A stretch of DNA of 64,000 nt from NCBI GenBank assembly GCA_000818945.1, contig KN805420.1:169899-233898 (forward strand). Direction: 5' to 3'. Shown here in pieces: positions 18,209 to 27,415 of this stretch (its first letter is position 1; each line of letters begins with the position of its first letter). The notes beneath the pieces are model-generated. The model was given only the letters and a program-made list of their open reading frames with translations. It did no database searches and had not been told where the DNA came from. The position numbers and the translations under genes are program-made. This stretch comes from Schizochytrium sp. CCTCC M209059. Lineage: Eukaryota > Sar > Bigyra > Thraustochytrida > Thraustochytriidae.

Positions 18209-21200
18209 TTAAAGACTTTCAAAGATATCTCGTAGACGTTTCAAATCAAAAGAACTCGACTGGGTTGCGCCTTCGCCTTTATTTCCTTCTTGCTGATTCT
18301 CTTGAAATTGGTGGTTTTCACGATTGGCATCACCGAGAATCGACGACATCCCAATGAATGGTTGCGAAATGCGATCATCAACCTCTGCGAACGAAAGATC
18401 AGATCCCCCAAAAACGAATATATCAGGACTCAGGCCTGTGTTAAAAGCCCTACTGCCTCGCATCATTGTCGTGGCGTCAGGGGCGGTCCTAGCCACGAAG
18501 GGACCCGAGGTCTGCGTTGCAAGATCCCATACATGAAAGAGAGCTTCTTCGTCTAGAACGAAAAAACTGCTCGCGCAGCGACGGGACCATGCGATTGCGC
18601 GAACGGCAGCGTAACCAGATCCGCGTAAGGGACTTTGTTTGGTCGCTGACTTCCATACTTTGATCGGCGACGCACGCTCGATATGGAACAGCGCGATAGC
18701 GCCAGAAGAAAAGCCGGCAAGAAAAAAAGGGCTCAGAAAAGGATTAAACGCGAGGGCGGTGACTCCATCCCCAGACGATTCCGCAAGCGTGTCTGAATAC
18801 GGGGAAGAAAAGGAACGACTCAAGCTTGAGGAGAATTCTCGAGGCGCAAACCTGAGTCCCGAACGCGAAACGTGAAGGATACGCCCGTCTGAGCTTCCCA
18901 CAACAATATGATCTGCGTCCCCGGGTTGAAAGGCAGCGACTGTTGCGCGGCCAATGACGAGACGATCGGGGGCATCTCCGTGTCCTAGCGTGTCGATCAT
19001 CGCCATGTGGTGTAGCCGGAGCTCTCCACAGAGAGCTCCAAGATCTGCATTCTGCCCCAGATTTGCGCCTTTGACGTCGCTTGCGAATGGCGGTTTGCTG
19101 GGATTACTTATGGTTTCATGCTCAGACTTGTCGTCAGGGTTCCAGGCCAGTAGTGCACTTTGATGGAGGATGGACCAGATATGGATTTTCCCATCGAGAT
19201 CGAGGGACGCGACCTGGAAACCAAGCTGTGACACTGAAGTTGGCGCCGAGGAAACAAGGCTGATATCGCAGATTGGCGCCAAATGGGTGCGAGCCAGAGC
19301 AGTTTCACCCGCTGTAGAGTACGAAGGCGGAAGAAGGCTACCGAAAGATGTTTTCGAAGAAGCCTGCAAATCGCTTGGTTCAAGGCCACGCAAGTCCCAC
19401 GCAAAGAGTGTACCATCTTCCATGCCGGCGAGAGCCACCACTGCAGAACCTGGACTGAGAAGTCCGCAAGTTGCCGCGCCAACGCACGCCATGGAAAATT
19501 GAGGCGAACTTGCGGAAAGCCGAAGATCCCACAAGCAAAGAATCGAGCTCTTGGCAATGCGCCGCGCCTCAATCTTGTTTCCACTCTTTGTCTCCTCAAG
19601 AACATCTTCGAGAGAGCATTGTCCGTGAACTGACAGGAACACCTTGTGCAGCGACGGAGACGCAGAGATGCTCACCACCTTTCGACTTGCCATGGCAAGG
19701 CCAGGCATGCGGGTACCCAATCGATGATAATCGCGAAAAACTTCCTCGGATAGCGCGCCTGTGGCTCTGCTCCTATCAAGGTGGACGTTTTTCATCAAAG
19801 AGGTTGCCACATTCTCCTCCAGCGTAGCGACACACATGAGCTCCATCTTTCGCAAGATTGCAGCCTCAATCTCAATGTCAAAGGCATGCTCGGCACGCAG
19901 ATCGACACCGTGTTCATTTGTGTCCCGCTTCAAAGTTTCAATGCAGTCATCTCGACCACTCCGACGCTTTTTTTCATCTTTTCCCAAGAAATTTGAGACC
20001 CGCCGAGAAGTTTCCTCCTCTTCAGCCTGAGAGATTCCGTCTCGATCAATTGAAACAGTGCACCTGATGATGTCGTCGGTTTGCGTGTCGACTTCCCGGT
20101 TGTCTTCGTTCGTCTGCGCGAAAGACTGCCGTTTGTTTCCACCGGCAGCCACGCTACGCATGTAAAATTCCCAGGCGGGAAGAGAGTGCATCTCGAAATG
20201 ATCAAAGCGGACACTGCGAAACGTGACACGAGAGCGAACTTCTGCACCTCGGCCACCAGCATTACTTATTTTGATGCCAACCTCGGACCCTCCGTGGTCC
20301 AGCATTTGTAGGTCGTTGCGGTCAGCTTTGCGACTAGATGTGCGGTGCATTGGCTTTGGTATCTCTCTCTTAAACGCTCCTCGCTTTGTGCGCATTTCGG
20401 GCTGAGACTCGGGATTAACGTCGTCTTTGGAACTGAGCCTTCGTATCTGTGGTGCAAAAGGATTTGCCTTCTTTTTTACCGCGGCCTTCGGGGACTTGGC
20501 TGTGGGCATTGTTGTTGAGAATTGCGTGTTGTCTTTGGATTCCAGACGAGCAGAAGGGATGTCGTCAAAGTCATCGTCGTAGTCTTCGAAGTCGTCGTCG
20601 TACTCGATATCGTCATCTTTGTTGACATTCTTCCCCTGCTCTCCTGTCCCATCGAGTTGGTGCACTTGATCAGCATTTGCTTTTTTGTAACGATTCGTAT
20701 CTTGCTTTGCTTCGTCTCCTGGCACGCCTCCGTGGTGAAAATTGTCACCAGCTCCAAAGTTAATTGCCTCGACAGCAAGACTTGACTTCTTTTTCTTCTT
20801 CACGATTCGCGTTGGCATGGCCAATTGGTTGACCACGGTCTCGTCGCGAGGACAATTGCTTGCGTCGTCTGTGTATTTGGGTGCTGTGTTCGATGCTGGT
20901 CTGGCGTCATGGTCACTTCGTTCGAATTCGGAGCGACGTCTTTCGCGGTTGTGACTTCCCATTGCGAGGGCCGACATTGATGATGAAGAAGACGAAGTTC
21001 CGACAGAGAAATCGATCGGCATCTTCTTTTTCTTCTTTTTGACGTTCTTCTTGTTCGGCTGAAGCGTCTCCGTCGAATTTAAACATGTCTCTGAAGTCAA
21101 TCCGGCTGACCGTCTGGAAAGAGCTTGCGAGTTGAGCGCTCCGCCATCATGAAGCCTTTGCCTTTCAGGCATAACTGTCTTCGACTCAGCTGCAATAGAC

Positions 21201-21481
21201 GACGAAGACGGCGAGGGTTTTGCGGATAGAGTTGTTGACAAGCTGTTTCGTTTTGAAGAAGTGGACTTTTTCTTGGATCGCACCGGGCCCTTGCTCACTG
21301 GTGCCTGTGACAAGGACGACATGTTGCCTCCAAGCCTCGCGCAGTTGCCGTTCGTAGTTTGTCTTTGAAAATGTGAGTCGCTAGCTCTGACTCCCAACAC
21401 TTTCCCGCTACGCTTTGTCGTGCCGTCCCGATCCTGCGCGTCTCGGCCATACGACCTGTGCTTTTGTTGATCGAAGCCCAT
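18209..21481 (-). CDS. DYNC2I1: Dynein-2 intermediate chain, WDR60 type
   Basis: 1,090 residues; the ATG at 21481 has a strong context (AAG before, G after). The N-terminal half (1 to about 480) is disordered and basic, with the acidic stretch EYDDDFEDYDDDFDDIP at about residues 296-312, a hallmark of WDR60/FAP163 proteins (human WDR60 has a similar DYEEDFE-type block). From about residue 580 to 1040 it reads as a WD40 propeller with blades such as ILCLWDLR, GTLFAWDLR, GKIHIWSIL, SSGAIALFHIE and ALFHVWDL. In other eukaryotes this subunit links the dynein-2 heavy chain to its light chains and drives retrograde intraflagellar transport. Its presence implies a flagellated stage. The roadblock light chain gene lies about 3 kb away on the same strand. 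Confidence 0.75.
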   Translation of the reverse strand: MGFDQQKHRSYGRDAQDRDGTTKRSGKVLGVRASDSHFQRQTTNGNCARLGGNMSSLSQAPVSKGPVRSKKKSTSSKRNSLSTTLSAKPSPSSSSIAAESKTVMPERQRLHDGGALNSQALSRRSAGLTSETCLNSTETLQPNKKNVKKKKKKMPIDFSVGTSSSSSSMSALAMGSHNRERRRSEFERSDHDARPASNTAPKYTDDASNCPRDETVVNQLAMPTRIVKKKKKSSLAVEAINFGAGDNFHHGGVPGDEAKQDTNRYKKANADQVHQLDGTGEQGKNVNKDDDIEYDDDFEDYDDDFDDIPSARLESKDNTQFSTTMPTAKSPKAAVKKKANPFAPQIRRLSSKDDVNPESQPEMRTKRGAFKREIPKPMHRTSSRKADRNDLQMLDHGGSEVGIKISNAGGRGAEVRSRVTFRSVRFDHFEMHSLPAWEFYMRSVAAGGNKRQSFAQTNEDNREVDTQTDDIIRCTVSIDRDGISQAEEEETSRRVSNFLGKDEKKRRSGRDDCIETLKRDTNEHGVDLRAEHAFDIEIEAAILRKMELMCVATLEENVATSLMKNVHLDRSRATGALSEEVFRDYHRLGTRMPGLAMASRKVVSISASPSLHKVFLSVHGQCSLEDVLEETKSGNKIEARRIAKSSILCLWDLRLSASSPQFSMACVGAATCGLLSPGSAVVALAGMEDGTLFAWDLRGLEPSDLQASSKTSFGSLLPPSYSTAGETALARTHLAPICDISLVSSAPTSVSQLGFQVASLDLDGKIHIWSILHQSALLAWNPDDKSEHETISNPSKPPFASDVKGANLGQNADLGALCGELRLHHMAMIDTLGHGDAPDRLVIGRATVAAFQPGDADHIVVGSSDGRILHVSRSGLRFAPREFSSSLSRSFSSPYSDTLAESSGDGVTALAFNPFLSPFFLAGFSSGAIALFHIERASPIKVWKSATKQSPLRGSGYAAVRAIAWSRRCASSFFVLDEEALFHVWDLATQTSGPFVARTAPDATTMMRGSRAFNTGLSPDIFVFGGSDLSFAEVDDRISQPFIGMSSILGDANRENHQFQENQQEGNKGEGATQSSSFDLKRLRDIFESL

Positions 21482-21911
21482 CTTCGTGGACGGATCATGC
21501 CGTTGGGCAACCCAAAATCCAAGTCAACCCCCCGGTACAGAAAATGGGTTGCGCAACTCCCTCTTTTTTTTTTTTTTTTTTTTTGGCCTAGAGCGTCCGA
21601 TTTGCTCACGACACTTAAATGCTACTTAACAGGCGCCCGAGAAATCGTCTAGGCGTTACCTAATACTCACTAAGACAATGTTGCAAATCTACTCGACTCG
21701 GACTCGGACTCCGATACTAGTACTAGTAGTACTACTAGTACTACTAGTGACGCCACATCAAAATAGACCTTTAAATAGGCCGGCTTATACATTTGTTTGA
21801 GCGGACTGTGGCTTAAACCCAAGTGATTAGGCCTTGGGGTTGCGCAGCTTGAGCAGCAGAAATCTAATCTAGTGCAGCGTGTTGGTAGCTCCGTCGACCC
21901 GCCGACGAAAG
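21482..21911. other. Divergent promoter region with poly-T and ACTAGT repeats
   Basis: Lies between the WDR60-like gene (minus) and a small spliced gene (plus). It holds an uninterrupted T run of about 20 at 21565-21583 and a cluster of overlapping actagt/agtact motifs at 21714-21751, which is strongly self-complementary. No gene seen. Confidence 0.6.
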
Positions 21912-22540
21912 ATGAGCCAGCGCATGATCACGAGCAACTTTGCGTCGCCGGAGCGAGACCTCTTCGACGAGACTGATAACTTGTTTGAAGACGTTGGTGG
22001 CGTTGACTTCGCCCTTTGCAGAAAACGTGTAACAACAGATCCTGGCGGCCGAAGGACATGTACGATCTCCAGCGACTTAAAGCCCTCGAGGCTCAAGACA
22101 AGTCCCGTGAAGCCGTGAGCAAAGCGAAGAAAGAAAAGAAGAACAAGCAATTTGTTGAAGAAGCAGGTGTTCGCGCTTTCTTGCTCCGAAAAGCAAGTGA
22201 GGACTCCTCGTTCGAGTTTTGTCGAGTGAACAAGACTAAAGAACAAACCTCATGGAGGTCCTACAACTCGCAGGGGAACGTGTTACGATTCAGTGGTCTT
22301 AGCAAGAGCTGCTGGAGCATGTACATTCCCTCTCTGCAAGCTCAGAGGAACATGTCTCAGAAGAGACGAGCTCATCGCTCGAACCACAGCCTCCTCAGAA
22401 CGCTGATGAGGTCCCAGCTGGAACATCGGAGAGCGTTCTGGCTACGATAGAAGAGGAGGCTCTCGTGAGAGCGGCACTTAGTGCAAACACTGCTCTTTCT
22501 GGATACACAGGTAGCAAGCAAAACACTGCCATTTGGTGAG
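21912..22540 (+). CDS. Small spliced gene of unknown function
   Basis: Three good coding stretches in different frames are joined by GT-AG pairs that all fall between codons: 21912-21992, 22022-22225 and 22303-22540. The first gap (GT..TTTGCAG) is only 29 bases; the second is 77 bases with donor GTGAAC and acceptor CTTAG. The product is about 173 residues: an acidic start (SPERDLFDETDNLFED), a long charged helix (LKALEAQDKSREAVSKAKKE), then an acidic Ser-rich tail (SEETSSSLEPQPPQNADE). The charged helix faintly recalls FAM192A/NIP30-type proteins, but I do not claim that. The 22541-22803 stretch is also open and could be further exon. The splice model is an inference; a frameshifted pseudogene is the alternative. 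Confidence 0.4.
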
Positions 22541-23042
22541 CTACTTAATCAAATATCAAACAATGGACTAAGAGCTTTCCTTGGCAAGCCAAACGTGCAC
22601 AGCTTTTTTGCATGCCCGAAGAGTTTATTCGCGCACCCTGAAATCCCTAACTTAAAGCCTCAATCAGCTGGAATCGTCACCACAAGCGGAAGAGACAGTA
22701 ATGCTATGTCTCCTGAAGAAGGATGCCACAAGACCAATTCCGGTAAAGATTTATACATCCTGGAAGAATCTATTCTTTTAACCAGACTCAGAAGCAATGC
22801 GTAAGATTTGCGCGTGCAAATCGGACGTCTGTGCCTCCGCGAGGAGGAAAAATCTGAAAATTTTAATTGATCTAAAGCAACACCGATCAACTAATTTCGT
22901 TATTTGATCAAACTGCAAGCTCTCCATGCTCGTTTGCACGCCCTGCAGGACTCCTGCAACCAAATCTTCATTTTTGATCGAAAAAAGATTTTTCTAATAT
23001 TGATGTTGCGAATCGGACGCTTTATCCTATGTCGGGGCGCTC
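22541..23042. other. AT-rich spacer before the accessory block
   Basis: Contains an open frame to 22803 that may belong to the preceding gene. After that come AT-rich bases with two copies of an aatcggacg motif (about 22818 and 23013). Nothing else recognised. Confidence 0.4.
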
Positions 23043-23369
23043 GTGGTTCGCGCCCATATTGGTTATAAAAATTTGGACAAGCATTTGAAGTTTGAGTCCG
23101 TATTGGACATTAAATTAGACACGTTTTGGGCAATTGCGGCATCTTTTGCACGGTCGCGTCGCCTATCTGTCATTGAGGCCTTTCGTTTATTCCGGGAACT
23201 TCAACAGCCGAGCCGAGCCGGGGGCGCAACGAAAGGACCGCTGTCCATCGAAGCCATATGCAAGCTGCGGGAGCAAGTATTCAAGCAGAGAGCATTGCCA
23301 TTCTCGGGCTCAAATGAGTCATGTTGCGTTACAGTCGTCAAACAGAGAGGGGCCGGGAAACTCGCGTGA
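23043..23369 (+). pseudogene. ORF fragment of unknown origin, no ATG start
   Basis: An open frame of 108 codons begins at GTG, with no ATG near its start. The central part (KFESVLDIKLDTFWAIAAS, then AFRLFREL) looks like folded protein. It runs straight into the decayed Cys-rich element, so it may be the 5' part of the same ancient mobile gene. It is not present beside the other two copies. Treated as a relic. Confidence 0.3.
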
Positions 23370-24118
23370 CGACAATGAAACGGCCCCAACGGACAAGTTG
23401 GTCAACTCGCAAAATGAAGTTGAGACGGCTCCGATGGACAATTTCACAGAGATTTTGAATTGAATCTTCATCGCTGGTGAATCGCCTGAGGAGCGCCGCA
23501 ACTGGATCCAGCCGCCATCCGATGTAGGTCTTTGCGAATTGCGTGAACGAGTCCTTCTTAGACACCCTTGATCCAAACAATCACCATTGCCATGCATGCG
23601 ATGTCTGCGGCGCTCTTTACGATCGTGATGGCATCGCAGAACTTATTGACTCAAACAGTCCAGTGTTCGTTTGATCGAACTCGGTCCTGACGGGTGCGTT
23701 GAGGGAAGCAGAACCCTCACTTACTTCGCGTCCGGAAGATGCGTGAGTAGTCCATAGCAAAGAAATGGCTGGCGGTCAAGTGCAAGCTTGCAAGCTGTGT
23801 AACGCCGACATACGCAAAGGAAATGTTTTGTGGCCAGTAACAAGCTTTTTCGAGATGGGTCCTGGGCATAGGCCCATGCTCCCAGAGACTACGTTTGCAG
23901 AGGACCTACTGTTATAAAACTGTCGGCTCGTGGCATGGGCTTACAGAGTGCGCTTCTACTACAAGAACGCTTTCCAAAAGACCTGCTCTTCGGTTCATGT
24001 TTTATTGGCCCCCATGGTCACCTCAATTGCGGAGGAAATATACTGCATATCACTAGTTCACTGCAACTCGGCCTGAAAACGCACTTCAGATCGCGGGGTC
24101 TTCAGCCCCGCAGGGTAT
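23370..24118 (+). pseudogene. Decayed copy of Helitron-like Cys-rich fragment
   Basis: This stretch matches the two intact-looking copies at 24102-24713 (minus) and 39828-40810 (plus) base by base over most of its length, but has stops and indels: TGA after FTEILN at about 23461, a frame change near 23525, and a TAA in the AEDLL segment near 23915. It keeps the CxxC-type pattern (HCHACDVCGAL) and a single copy of the 104-base unit that is repeated in the others. It ends in the hairpin at 24093-24111 and lies tail-to-tail with the minus-strand copy, giving a fold-back arrangement. Part of the translation (CKxC.. then FAEDLL) resembles the DUF6570 region at the N-terminus of Helitron-type replicase/helicases; that assignment is tentative. 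Confidence 0.55.
24093..24111 (+). repeat. Conserved terminal hairpin of the Cys-rich element
   Basis: gcgggg, a 7-base loop, then ccccgc, followed by agggtat. The same hairpin with one stem mismatch stands at 40782-40800, at the corresponding end of the plus-strand copy. It marks the point where the plus-strand relic meets the minus-strand copy. Helitrons typically end in a short GC hairpin just before the terminus, so this may be a remnant transposon end. Confidence 0.5.
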
Positions 24119-24713
24119 CCTTTGCGCACGTCAGCGCTTCACAGCTTGCAAACCTTTCTGGGAGCATGGGCCTAGGTCCAGGATCCATCTCGAAAAAGCG
24201 TGGTGCTGGCCACGGAACATTTCCTTTGCGCACGCCGGCGCTACACATCTTGCAAACTTGCACTTGTCCGCCAGCCACTCCATTGCTATGAACTACGAGA
24301 CGTTCTCCAGACGAGAATCTAGTGGGAGTTCTGCTCCCCTCAGCGCACCCGTCAGAACCGAATTCGATCGCATCGAACACTGGACTGTTCGAGTCAATAA
24401 GTTCTGGGATGCCATCACGATCGAAAAGAGCACCGCAGACACCACATGCATGGCAATGGTGATTGTTTGGATCAAGGGAGTATGAAAGAAGCTTGTTAAC
24501 GCAATCTGCAACGAGTTCATCGGATGGCGGCTGGATCCAGTTGCGGCGCTCCTCAGGCGATTCATCAGCTACGAAGATTCGATTCAGAATCTCTGTAGAA
24601 TTGTCTGTTGGCGCCGTCTCACTGTCCTCTTTCGAGTTGACCGACTTGTTCATTGCTGTCGTCTCATAAGAACCTGGTGAACGAAGTATGTCGTCAAAGC
24701 TTAAAATTCGCAT
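24102..24713 (-). CDS. Cys-rich protein, Helitron-like fragment (copy A)
   Basis: 203 residues from a true ATG. It starts MRILSFDDILRSPGS, then a Thr/Asn-rich segment and RRNWIQPPS; Cys pairs follow at HCHACGVCGAL (about residues 85-95) and VCKMCSAGVRKGN (about 153-165), possibly one zinc site. The end lies in a second, partial copy of a 104-base repeat, so the last residues (CEALTCAKD) are frame-shifted repeat rather than conserved protein. The CxxC / KGNVPWP pattern resembles DUF6570 of Helitron-type proteins, without helicase or Rep parts. It sits 47 bases after the glycosyltransferase-like gene on the same strand, and the same pair recurs at 38.8-40.4 kb. Whether it is expressed is unknown. 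Confidence 0.5.
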   Translation of the reverse strand: MRILSFDDILRSPGSYETTAMNKSVNSKEDSETAPTDNSTEILNRIFVADESPEERRNWIQPPSDELVADCVNKLLSYSLDPNNHHCHACGVCGALFDRDGIPELIDSNSPVFDAIEFGSDGCAEGSRTPTRFSSGERLVVHSNGVAGGQVQVCKMCSAGVRKGNVPWPAPRFFEMDPGPRPMLPERFASCEALTCAKDTLRG

Positions 24714-24759
24714 TTAGAGATTACATTGCAATCCTTCGCGCTGCTACGCAACGTCTTTG

Positions 24760-25785
24760 CTAGAATTTAAGTGCATGATAGAGCTTGTTTCGATAGTGCG
24801 GTGAGTCTTGCTCCATGAATCGTTTCCAGTCCTGAGCATTCATGTGAAGATTCCAAATATAGTTGGGCAACGATATGTAATTTAAGTCGATCTGGGAAAT
24901 CGTTGCGTTCAGATATACAGCCACCGAAGGTATTCCGGCCTCTGACCAGGCAATAACTTCATGATTCGCGGCCTGATCGTGCAAGCCATCGAGCAATTTT
25001 TTTGAAAATCGTTGGACATGCTCTCTCACCATGTATCGCTTTGACATCGGAATCTTCTCATCGAAAGCAGTTGAAACAACCTTTTCCCAAAACCAACGAA
25101 GAGGCTGAAGATTGAGGTCATGGATAAGAAGATCACTTGTGTCATTCCTCATAGCGATGAGGAAATCTGATAGGTCGCCCGTAAACCCAACGTCCTCTTC
25201 GAAAACCCACACATAAGGAGGAGGTTGACCCTTGAAGTTTTGGTACCACGCATTTATCGCAACCCCATGAAAGCCCCATCCAAGATTGTGGCGTTGCATC
25301 ACTGGCATTACCATGATCTCCTTCTCGAGAACCGGATACATGGTAAATATTTCAGAATCGCTCACTTCATGAATGCAAACCCACTTCGGGAGCCCCGCAT
25401 CAGCGAAACGACGGGCCACAATACCGCGTCCCATTCTCGTGATGTCAATACTCACGGTCATACCAGAAACATGATCTTGCACTTGATTCGCCCACTCAAT
25501 AATTCTCGCAATAGTTGCTGGTGATGGGTCGTATGTCCGGACAAGAAACCAAGGGTCCTCGAGACTTTCGAAGCCCTCCTTTCGCAAGCGGCCACAGTCC
25601 TTGGGTTTTCTAAGACTCTTTGTTGGTGCTATGTGTGCATTCAGGACTTGTCGTACTCCGAGCATTTTCTTACTCAACGCATCATCGTGCAGATCCGAAA
25701 AACTGAGAAGAACAACGCAAGCCAAGCAGCCCAGCGCGAACAGGAGCAGCCAACAACATGCAGGTCTCTGAGCAACAGCGCTCAT
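24760..25785 (-). CDS. Type II membrane glycosyltransferase-like protein (copy A)
   Basis: 341 residues from the ATG at 25785; the frame extends upstream only to a TTG. Residues about 9-29 form a single hydrophobic anchor (CCWLLLFALGCLACVVLL) after a short cytosolic tail, as in Golgi type II enzymes. The lumenal part has no named motif I can prove, but YVWVFEEDVGFTGDLSDF at about residues 190-208 resembles the acidic nucleotide-sugar/metal site of GT-A fold enzymes. Two NxS/T sites (RNDTSD, YLNATIS) would be lumenal. It differs from copy B (38756-39781) by about 16 residues by my count (roughly 95% identity), so the duplication is recent and both copies are intact. Donor and acceptor are unknown. 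Confidence 0.65.
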   Translation of the reverse strand: MSAVAQRPACCWLLLFALGCLACVVLLSFSDLHDDALSKKMLGVRQVLNAHIAPTKSLRKPKDCGRLRKEGFESLEDPWFLVRTYDPSPATIARIIEWANQVQDHVSGMTVSIDITRMGRGIVARRFADAGLPKWVCIHEVSDSEIFTMYPVLEKEIMVMPVMQRHNLGWGFHGVAINAWYQNFKGQPPPYVWVFEEDVGFTGDLSDFLIAMRNDTSDLLIHDLNLQPLRWFWEKVVSTAFDEKIPMSKRYMVREHVQRFSKKLLDGLHDQAANHEVIAWSEAGIPSVAVYLNATISQIDLNYISLPNYIWNLHMNAQDWKRFMEQDSPHYRNKLYHALKF

Positions 25786-26189
25786 TTTACTGCTTACCGC
25801 GATCAAGCGAGCGCGGCAGCGGAGCGCGGGGCGCAGCAAACGAGTGCTTATTCGTGGTCTGCCTTGTCTGAAACAACCAAAATTTAGAATTGCTTGGCAA
25901 TGTTGAGGGCTGTCTCGGATAAACCTCCCTAAAGCACTCTCGGAGAAACCTCTCCTCGGGCCTTCTCGAAGAAACGTCTACAGTGCGCTGTGCTTTCGCC
26001 TACGTCGCCAGCCTGGCAAGGGCCCCCGCAACTGCAGCCGATTGCCGTCTCGGTCACGGCCCCGGCGGGCCTGCACCCGCCTTTTCTTTTTTTCTCCTGC
26101 TCTCCCGATCTCACTCCATTTTTCTCCTGAAAGCCGTCTCGGAGTCTGTCCGTGCACCCTCCCGCTCGCGCGCGCGTAGCTCGTGCACC

Positions 26190-26420
26190 CTCTCTCTCTC
26201 TTTCCCTCTTTCCCTCTTTTTCTCTTTTCCTCTGTCCCTCTCTCCCTCTTTCCCCGTTCACTCTTCCCCTGTTTCTCTTTTTCTCTCTCTTTCCCTCCGT
26301 CCACTTCCCCCTCGCCCTCTACCTCTGCCAGTCTCCCTCAATCTCCACCGCTCCCTCTCGCTCCACCTCTCCCTCTCGCTCCACCTCTCCCTCTCGCTCC
26401 ACCCCACTCCAGACGCTCCG
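26190..26420. repeat. Pyrimidine-rich tract
   Basis: About 230 bases almost entirely C and T on the plus strand (tctctctctctttccctcttt and similar), ending in three tandem 16-18 base units of ctccctctcgctccac. Such homopurine/homopyrimidine mirror tracts can form triplex DNA. Confidence 0.75.
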
Positions 26421-27154
26421 CTCTCCCTCACTCCGAATCTATTCTACTCTCACGCCCATTCTCCCGCCGCCTTTGAGCACGCTCGCACGCGCGCGCCGAC
26501 ACTTTTTTACGAGAGGCCGTGGTCGGGACAGAGGTAGCGTTGTTCCGACCGCGGCAACTTGCCTCCCGGACGGCCCGGGGCGACCAGCAGTGGCGGCGAA
26601 CGCCAGCGCAGCGTGCGGGCTGGGCGCAGGACGAGCTGACTCGCAGTAGTGGAGGGAAGAGGCTGGGAGCGGTGCTGTAAGAGGATCCGGGAACTGGGCG
26701 AACTTAGGGCAGCCACAGAAAAAAACGCGCACGCGGCCCAATGTCACCCACTTTTCGAAAAATATTTCTAGGGGGAAACATTTCCTTTTTCGTGAATTTG
26801 GCGTGGCAAAATTTAACGAATTCGGGGTGATGTCGCGCAGGGGCAGAGAAGAAATTAGTGAAGCGCTATGCAGAGCCGGGTGAAAACGAAAACCGCCGTG
26901 TCCAGGAATAGAGAGACACCCCTCCACGTGGAGGTATTCTCCGAGATTGAAGAAATGCTCTTCCGATTCGTAAATGGTCAATTCAAGAAGACCAGGCTGC
27001 ACACACTGTCAGTCTGACAGCAAGACTTTTTGTTAGAACGCGCGTTCTATGCAAAAGTTGAACGCCCGAATGCGCTAGGCCAACTTGCCTTTGATTCTAC
27101 TGCCCGGTAGACCCTCAATCGTCAAGCGAGATTAGACGATACACACGGGCAAGG

Positions 27155-27290
27155 AGAGCAGAGCGCTCGCGCGCGAGCAGAGCGCTCACGCGAGAAGAGA
27201 GCGCTCACGCGAGAAGAGAGCACTTGCGCGAGAGAGAGCACTTGCGCGCGAGCAGAGCGCTCACGCGAGCAGAGAACAGCCCGCGAGAAG
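27155..27290. repeat. Imperfect GAGCGCTCACGCGAGAAGA tandem repeat
   Basis: About six to seven imperfect copies of a 19-20 base unit containing the palindrome gagcgctc and the inverted gcgcgcgagc core lie some 130-260 bases upstream of the sugar-transporter start codon. Each unit can form a small hairpin. Confidence 0.65.
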
Positions 27291-27415
27291 AGAGCCAAGC
27301 CACGTAGACCTACGTCGTGTCTGCTTACGTCAGTTTGAAGCGGGACCAGAGGAGTAGGTCGAGCTGCCCGCCGAACTAGGTCTTTGAGCGTCTCGAGCAG
27401 CAGAATCAGGACACA

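Larger units (their letters stand above)
25786..27415. other. Intergenic region with CT-rich and 20-base repeats
   Basis: Mostly low complexity. 26190-26420 is a pyrimidine-rich tract with tandem ctccctctcgctccac units (about 26348-26403). 26520-26700 is GC-rich. 26868-27017 holds a 49-codon ATG frame of unknown meaning. 27150-27290 is the repeat listed separately. Long open frames across the CT tract are composition artefacts. Confidence 0.5.

Noticed and set aside
25983..26649. Long overlapping Ser/Leu/Pro-rich frames
   Set aside because: They translate the pyrimidine-rich tract and have open frames on both strands because of composition alone.
26868..27017. A 49-codon ATG frame with protein-like pattern (VEVFSEIEEMLFRFVNG)
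   Set aside because: Too short, no homologue recognised, no partner exon seen; could be a relic but not supportable as a gene.
27155..27290. CRISPR-like array
   Set aside because: Units are contiguous with no unique spacers, and the surrounding genes are eukaryotic.
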